From the NCBI GenBank assembly GCA_018401555.1, contig JAGYKP010000085.1, positions 124,001-188,000 on the forward strand: a stretch of 64,000 bases of DNA, read 5' to 3'. Shown piece by piece: positions 59,991 through 64,000 of this stretch (its first letter is position 1; each line of letters opens with the position of its first letter). The DNA comes from Halomonas sp. (lineage in GTDB: Bacteria; Pseudomonadota; Gammaproteobacteria; Pseudomonadales; Halomonadaceae). The position numbers and the translations under genes are program-made. The notes beneath the pieces were generated by a model. It was not told where the DNA came from, searched no databases, and was given only the letters and a program-made list of their open reading frames with translations.

Positions 59991-60995
59991 TTACTCCCGG
60001 GCGCTCTGGTAGGCCTCGATGATCGCCTGACCCTGTTCGCCGGCGCTCTCGACCCACTCCTGGGTCATGGTCTCGCCCACTTCCTTGAGCTTCTCGGCCA
60101 GCGCCTCGCTGGGCTCGCTGACCACGATGCCGTTCTCCTCGAGTACGGCGAGGGCGTCGTCGGTCTCCTGGCGGCTCATCTCCCAGCCGCGGGTCTCGGC
60201 CTCGGCCGCCGCGTCGAGTACCGCCTCCCGGGTGGTCTCATCGAGGCGCGAGAAGGCCTTCTCGCTGACGATGATCATGTTCTTGGGCAGCCACAGCTGG
60301 GCGTGGTTGAAGTGGCTCAGGTAGTCCCAGGCCTTGGTGTCGGCGCCGGTGGCCGGGGAGGTGATCATGGCCTCGACACGGCCGGTGCTGAAGGCGGTGG
60401 GGATATCGGGGACCTCGACCTGGGTGGGTACCGCGCCGACCAGCTGGGCGATGCGCTCACTGGCGGTGTTGTAGGCGCGCATGCTCAGGTTCCTGAGATC
60501 ATCGCCGCTCTCGACGGCCTGGTTGGTGTAGATCCCCTGGGGCGGCCACGGTACGGCGAACAGCAGGCGCAGGCCCTGCTGCTCGAGCTCCTCGCCGATG
60601 ATCACGCGGGAGGCCTCCCACAGCGTCCAGGCATCCTCGTAGCTGGCGGCCAGGTAGGGCACCGAGTCCACCTCGAAGATCGGGTTCTCGTTGGCCAGGC
60701 GGGACATGATCACCTCGCCCATGGGCACGATGCCGCGGCGGACGGAATTCTTGATCTCGGCGTGGCCGATCAGCGAGCCATTGGAGTGCACGGTGATATC
60801 CAGCTCACCGTCGGTGGCCTCGCGGACGTCATCGGCGAATTCACGGATATTCACGGTGTGGAAGGTGCGATCGCCATAGGGGGTGGGCATGTCCCACTCG
60901 GTGGCGGCAACGGCGCCCGTGGAAAGGGTGGCCAGGCTGGCGCCCAGGGCCGCGGCAGTGGCCAGGTGGAGAAGACGGGATTGGATCGCAGGCAT
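59991..60995 (-). CDS. dctP: TRAP transporter substrate-binding protein DctP
   Basis: A 334-residue periplasmic binding protein with a signal peptide (residues 1-31, cleaving near GAVAA). Two-domain binding motifs include FTHTVNIREFADDV-like TFHTVNIREFADDVREATDG and the TRAP signature around NLSMRAYNTASERIAQLVGA, whose Arg normally salt-bridges the substrate carboxylate. VPDIPTAFSTGRVEAMITSP follows. A carboxylate ligand is expected. The position divergent from pxpABC suggests pyroglutamate (5-oxoproline) or a related acid, by inference. Confidence 0.9.
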   Translation of the reverse strand: MPAIQSRLLHLATAAALGASLATLSTGAVAATEWDMPTPYGDRTFHTVNIREFADDVREATDGELDITVHSNGSLIGHAEIKNSVRRGIVPMGEVIMSRLANENPIFEVDSVPYLAASYEDAWTLWEASRVIIGEELEQQGLRLLFAVPWPPQGIYTNQAVESGDDLRNLSMRAYNTASERIAQLVGAVPTQVEVPDIPTAFSTGRVEAMITSPATGADTKAWDYLSHFNHAQLWLPKNMIIVSEKAFSRLDETTREAVLDAAAEAETRGWEMSRQETDDALAVLEENGIVVSEPSEALAEKLKEVGETMTQEWVESAGEQGQAIIEAYQSARE

Positions 60996-61103
60996 CGAAA
61001 GGTCCTCGTTGAGTGTTCGTTGTTGTGCGGATCACATCGGCTAGGTCACCGACTACGCTCTGAGTGTAGCCGTTGACGATGGGGCGAGGTTAGGTGGGGT
61101 CCA

Positions 61104-61131
61104 TTAACTTCGTCAACGTTAACTAGACGAA
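61104..61131. promoter_or_regulatory. Candidate operator between dctP and pxpA
   Basis: Within this otherwise AT-rich divergent spacer, TTCGTC (61109-61114) and GACGAA (61126-61131) form a 6-11-6 inverted repeat. It overlaps TTAAC (61104-61108) and GTTAA (61118-61122), a second 5-9-5 inverted repeat. A dimeric regulator such as the MarR protein at 57524 would fit; this is inference from position and symmetry. Confidence 0.45.
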
Positions 61132-61195
61132 TGGATGATGTGTTATCGGTAAAACGTTGATAAATTCACTGCGAAATTTCGATCAGGAGAGACCC

Positions 61196-61957
61196 ATGCC
61201 GTCACGTCCCTTGCTGCTCAATGCCGACATGGGGGAGAGCTTCGGCCCCTGGGTGATGGGGATGGACCACGAAGTGATGCCCCATGTGGATCTGGCCAAC
61301 GTCGCCTGCGGCTTTCATGCCTCGGATCCCGACGTGATCCGCATGACGGTGCGGCTGGCGGCCAAGCATGGGGTCCGGGTCGGCGCGCATCCCGCCTATC
61401 CGGACATGGTGGGCTTCGGTCGTCGCTCCCTGGCCTGTTCGGCGGAGGAGGTGGAGAACCTGGTGCTCTACCAGCTGGGGGCCATGGCGGGGATGTGTCG
61501 CGCCGAGGGGCTCACGGTGAGCTACGTGAAGCCCCACGGTGCCCTCTACAACGACATGGCGCGCGACCCCGAGATCATGAGTGCGGTGATGAAGGCGATT
61601 CTGGCCTTCGACCCAGCCTTGCCGCTGATGACCATGGCGATCCGGGATACCAGTGCGGTGAGAGAGCTGGCCGCCGAGCATGGCGTCACCCTGTGGTTCG
61701 AGGCCTTTGCCGACCGCGCCTACGACGGCGAAGGGCGGCTGGTCTCGCGGCGTGAACTGGGCGCGGTGCACCACGACCCCGCGGTGATCGTCGATCAGGC
61801 GGTGCGTATCGCCAGCGGCAAGCCGTTGATCGCCAGCGACGGCAGCGAACTGATCCTGGCCGCCGATACCCTCTGCGTGCATGGCGACAATCCCGAGTCC
61901 ATCGCCGCGGTCAAGGCGATCCGCGAGGCTCTGGACAGGCTTGGGGCAGGCGGATGA
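61196..61957 (+). CDS. pxpA: PxpA, 5-oxoprolinase subunit A (LamB/YcsF)
   Basis: One subunit of the ATP-dependent prokaryotic 5-oxoprolinase, which opens pyroglutamate to glutamate, 253 residues. [52 protein letters not shown] and [14 protein letters not shown] are family blocks with conserved Asp/His residues. [17 protein letters not shown] is the usual C-terminal motif. The ATG at 61196 follows CAGGAGAGACCC. It leads pxpA-pxpB-pxpC with ATGA overlaps throughout. Confidence 0.94.
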   Translation: MPSRPLLLNADMGESFGPWVMGMDHEVMPHVDLANVACGFHASDPDVIRMTVRLAAKHGVRVGAHPAYPDMVGFGRRSLACSAEEVENLVLYQLGAMAGMCRAEGLTVSYVKPHGALYNDMARDPEIMSAVMKAILAFDPALPLMTMAIRDTSAVRELAAEHGVTLWFEAFADRAYDGEGRLVSRRELGAVHHDPAVIVDQAVRIASGKPLIASDGSELILAADTLCVHGDNPESIAAVKAIREALDRLGAGG

Positions 61958-62676
61958 TTCAGGGTGAGCGGTTGCCACGGATCGAGTCGGCCGGCCTCGA
62001 TGGCTGGATGGTGCGGCTGTTCGATCGAATCGACGAGGCCAACCTGGCGTGGCTTGGCGCGCTGGTGCGGCGCTGTGAGGCCGAGTTCGGCGAGGCGCTG
62101 ATTGACCTGGTGCCGTCCTACACCACGCTGCTGGTCGTGTTCGATCCGTTGAGGCTCTCTCCGCTGGTGGCGCGGCACAGGCTGGAGATGTTGCTGAAGG
62201 GCCTGGAGCCCGAGGAGGCGGCCGCGGCGGGTGAGGTTCACGAGCTGCCCACCTGGTATGACCCGAGTGTGGGCCCGGACCTGGAGCGTGTCGCCCGGTA
62301 CGCGGGCATGAGCGTGCAGGCGGTGATCGATTGTCACGCCGGGCAGGAGTACCGCGTCTTCGCCCTGGGGTTCGCGCCGGGCTTCGCCTTCATGGGGCTG
62401 CTCGATGAGCGGCTCGAGGTGCCGCGGCTGGATACCCCGCGCAAGAGGGTGCCGGTCAACAGCGTGGCCATCGCCGGCCGGCAGACAGCCGCCTACCCGG
62501 CGGTAACGCCTGGCGGCTGGAACCTGCTGGGGCGAACGTCGGCGCGCCTGTTCGACCGCGATCGTGACGGCTTCAGCCTGCTCAAGGTGGGTGACCGCGT
62601 GCGTTTCGTGCCGGTGGATCGGGCAACTTTCGAGCAGCAGGGCGGTGATGCCACACCGGTGGAGGCGTCTCGATGA
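61954..62676 (+). CDS. pxpB: PxpB, 5-oxoprolinase subunit B (KipI-like)
   Basis: A 240-residue cyclophilin-fold subunit. Family blocks are [74 protein letters not shown] and [20 protein letters not shown]. It overlaps pxpA and pxpC by four bases each. Similar proteins in Bacillus (KipI) inhibit a sporulation kinase, but the three-gene context marks this one as the enzyme. Confidence 0.94.
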   Translation: MIQGERLPRIESAGLDGWMVRLFDRIDEANLAWLGALVRRCEAEFGEALIDLVPSYTTLLVVFDPLRLSPLVARHRLEMLLKGLEPEEAAAAGEVHELPTWYDPSVGPDLERVARYAGMSVQAVIDCHAGQEYRVFALGFAPGFAFMGLLDERLEVPRLDTPRKRVPVNSVAIAGRQTAAYPAVTPGGWNLLGRTSARLFDRDRDGFSLLKVGDRVRFVPVDRATFEQQGGDATPVEASR

Positions 62677-63635
62677 GTCAAGAGCGTGTTATCGGGTTTC
62701 ACGTCCAGCGTGCCGGCCCCTTGGCGCTGCTGCAGGATGCCGGCCGGTTCGGTGTGCGTCGCCTGGGTGTCACTCAAGGTGGCCCGGCCGACCTGCACGG
62801 CTGGGCCTGGGCCAACCGCCTGGTGGGTAACGCCTGGGGCACCCCGGCGCTGGAGGTCACCTTCGGTGGCCTGACGCTGGTGGCTGAGCGTGATATGACC
62901 ATCGCGGTGGCCGGCGCCGACCTGGGAGCCACTCTTGAGGGAAGTCCCTTGCCGCCGTGGCAGCCGGTGATCCTGCGCGAAGGCCAGACCCTGGTATTCG
63001 GCGCTCCGCGCAATGGCCTGCGTGCCTACCTGGCGGTCGCCGGTGGCTTTCAGGCCGAGCCGGTGCTGGGCAGCGTCAGCTGTGTGGTGCGTGAGGGGCT
63101 GGGCGGCTTCGATGGGCGCGGCGGCAAGCTCGCCGAGGGTGATCGCCTGGCGGTGACCATCGATGCCCGCCGGCGAGTCGAGGGGAGGGCGACTCCCGAG
63201 CCGGAAAAGCCCGACTACCGTCAATCGGCAGTCTTGGCGCTGCTGCCGGGTGCCCAGGTGGCGGATTTCACCGGTGACAGCCTGTTTGCCGCCTTCAACC
63301 GCCCGTGGCGAATCGATGATCGCGCCGATCGCATGGGGGTGCGCCTCACGGGGCCGAAGCTGACATGCCGGATCGACTCGCTTATCTCCGAGGGGATCGG
63401 GCTCGGGGCCGTACAGGTGCCACCGGATGGCCAGCCCATTGCGCTGCTCAATGATCGCCAGACGATCGGCGGTTATCCGCGCCTGGGGGCGCTGACACCG
63501 CTTGCAGCCTCGCGTTTGGCTCAGTGTCTGCCCGGCCAGGAGGTGCGCCTTGCAACCACGACCCACGAGCGTGCCTTGGCTGATTATCGAGTCTTTCGCG
63601 CAGCAGTCGGCGACTCGATTGCCTCGGGTAACTGA
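62673..63635 (+). CDS. pxpC: PxpC, 5-oxoprolinase subunit C (KipA-like)
   Basis: A 320-residue subunit of the same enzyme; the family is often labelled biotin-dependent carboxyltransferase. Typical blocks are LLQDAGRFGVRRLGVTQGGP, NRLVGNAWGTPALEVTFGGL, RAYLAVAGGFQAEPVLGS, RMGVRLTGP and LINDRQTIGGYP-like LLNDRQTIGGYPRLGALTP. The end is in the QEVRLATTTHERALADYRVF region. The frame is intact. Confidence 0.94.
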   Translation: MSQERVIGFHVQRAGPLALLQDAGRFGVRRLGVTQGGPADLHGWAWANRLVGNAWGTPALEVTFGGLTLVAERDMTIAVAGADLGATLEGSPLPPWQPVILREGQTLVFGAPRNGLRAYLAVAGGFQAEPVLGSVSCVVREGLGGFDGRGGKLAEGDRLAVTIDARRRVEGRATPEPEKPDYRQSAVLALLPGAQVADFTGDSLFAAFNRPWRIDDRADRMGVRLTGPKLTCRIDSLISEGIGLGAVQVPPDGQPIALLNDRQTIGGYPRLGALTPLAASRLAQCLPGQEVRLATTTHERALADYRVFRAAVGDSIASGN

Positions 63636-63798
63636 GCGGCTCCTGGCCGCGAACCGCGAGCGCGATCTGACCCTTGAATACTTCCGGGGCATCCCCAGAT
63701 GATGTCATGCGGCTCCTTCCCGGGGTCGCCTACGGCTGTCTTGCCGTCGGATCACGAGTTTTGCTGAGACTGATCACGGATACACAGGAGGTGATTGG

Positions 63799-64000
63799 AT
63801 GTCAGTCAAGACGTCTGAGCGTACCCTGCAAGAGACCGTTTACCAGCATGGCGTTGTCGATTCGCCGGACCCGCAGAGCCGCGTGAAGAGCGCGCCGCGC
63901 CCGGGCGATGACCCCTATCCCACGCGCCTGGCGGTGCCCCTCGACATGCCCTGGCTCAACCGCCGCGAGGCGGTGGTGAAGGGGCGTGCCGAGGAGGGCC
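63799..64000 (+). CDS. Start of an unidentified gene (truncated by the window end)
   Basis: An open frame begins with ATG 63799, preceded by a strong AGGAGG at 63786-63791, and is still open at the last base. The visible 67 residues (MSVKTSERTLQETVYQHGVV at the start; TRLAVPLDMPWLNRREAVVK later) are hydrophilic and show no motif I recognise. The 163 bp between pxpC and this start hold no gene or clear terminator, so it may belong to the pxp operon. Confidence 0.6.
   Translation, partial: MSVKTSERTLQETVYQHGVVDSPDPQSRVKSAPRPGDDPYPTRLAVPLDMPWLNRREAVVKGRAEEG

Noticed and set aside
62673..63635. Naming pxpC a biotin-dependent carboxyltransferase or urea amidolyase part
   Set aside because: That label comes from domain similarity only; adjacency and overlap with pxpA and pxpB identify the 5-oxoprolinase subunit.

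Overview
The window is about 64 kb of GC-rich, densely packed gammaproteobacterial chromosome. The best match is a moderately halophilic Halomonas-type organism (Halomonadaceae). That is an inference from four things: the base composition, the Trk potassium genes, a TRAP transporter beside pyroglutamate genes, and gene orders shared with Pseudomonas/Halomonas-type genomes (def-fmt-rsmB-trkA; dprA-tsaC-hemF-aroE; trmJ-cysE-iscR; ndk-rlmN-pilW-rodZ-ispG-hisS-yfgM-bamB-der; mutY-yggX). Almost everything is core housekeeping. There is no prophage, integrase, insertion sequence or CRISPR array.

Layout. 1-2.8 kb: lptF/lptG, an RDD membrane protein, then bfd-bfr iron storage behind a Fur-like site. 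2.8-7.2 kb (minus): a DUF1653 protein, tcdA, truC, a shattered iron-dependent alcohol dehydrogenase and a cation-efflux gene. 7.6-11.5 kb: aceK, a SpoIIAA-like protein, a zinc-less sirtuin and tapT. 11.5-19 kb (minus): traB, trkH, trkA, dodecin, rsmB, fmt, def. 19.2-23.8 kb: LysM, dprA, tsaC, hemF, aroE. 23.8-26.7 kb: a small membrane protein, an M48 lipoprotein protease, a DUF815 ATPase and an unknown lipoprotein. 26.9-40.5 kb (minus): one long housekeeping array running from trmJ, cysE and iscRSA through ndk to der. 40.6-49.6 kb: a SuhB with missing metal ligands, hisC, an AEC carrier, an NlpE-like lipoprotein, radA, selD-mnmH, an amidotransferase-like protein without its cysteine, an alkyltransferase-like protein and yjaG. 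49.7-52.6 kb (minus): hisBHAF. 52.7-57 kb: a PanZ-like GNAT, asmA, mutY, yggX. 57.0-57.4 kb: tRNA-Phe, tRNA-Gln and tRNA-Thr. 57.5-63.6 kb: dctPQM-marR divergent from pxpABC, which looks like a pyroglutamate uptake and hydrolysis locus.

Two themes run through the window. First, about twenty well-conserved genes, several normally essential, carry one or more frameshifts, mostly at G or C runs. This looks like indel error in the sequence rather than gene death, so each entry gives the reconstructed full extent. Second, at least four full copies (plus one collapsed copy) of a ~118-bp intergenic inverted repeat occur at 7.4, 25.0, 38.5 and 48.9 kb (short form at 11.5 kb). Their stem arms differ between copies by compensatory changes, which marks a selected structure. 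It is the best candidate here for something not properly described.

Other points of interest are a reduced isc operon (iscR, iscS, iscA only, with an IscS lacking the IscU-docking tail), catalytically degenerate SuhB and amidotransferase paralogues, and a tandem duplication at the hisH stop codon.
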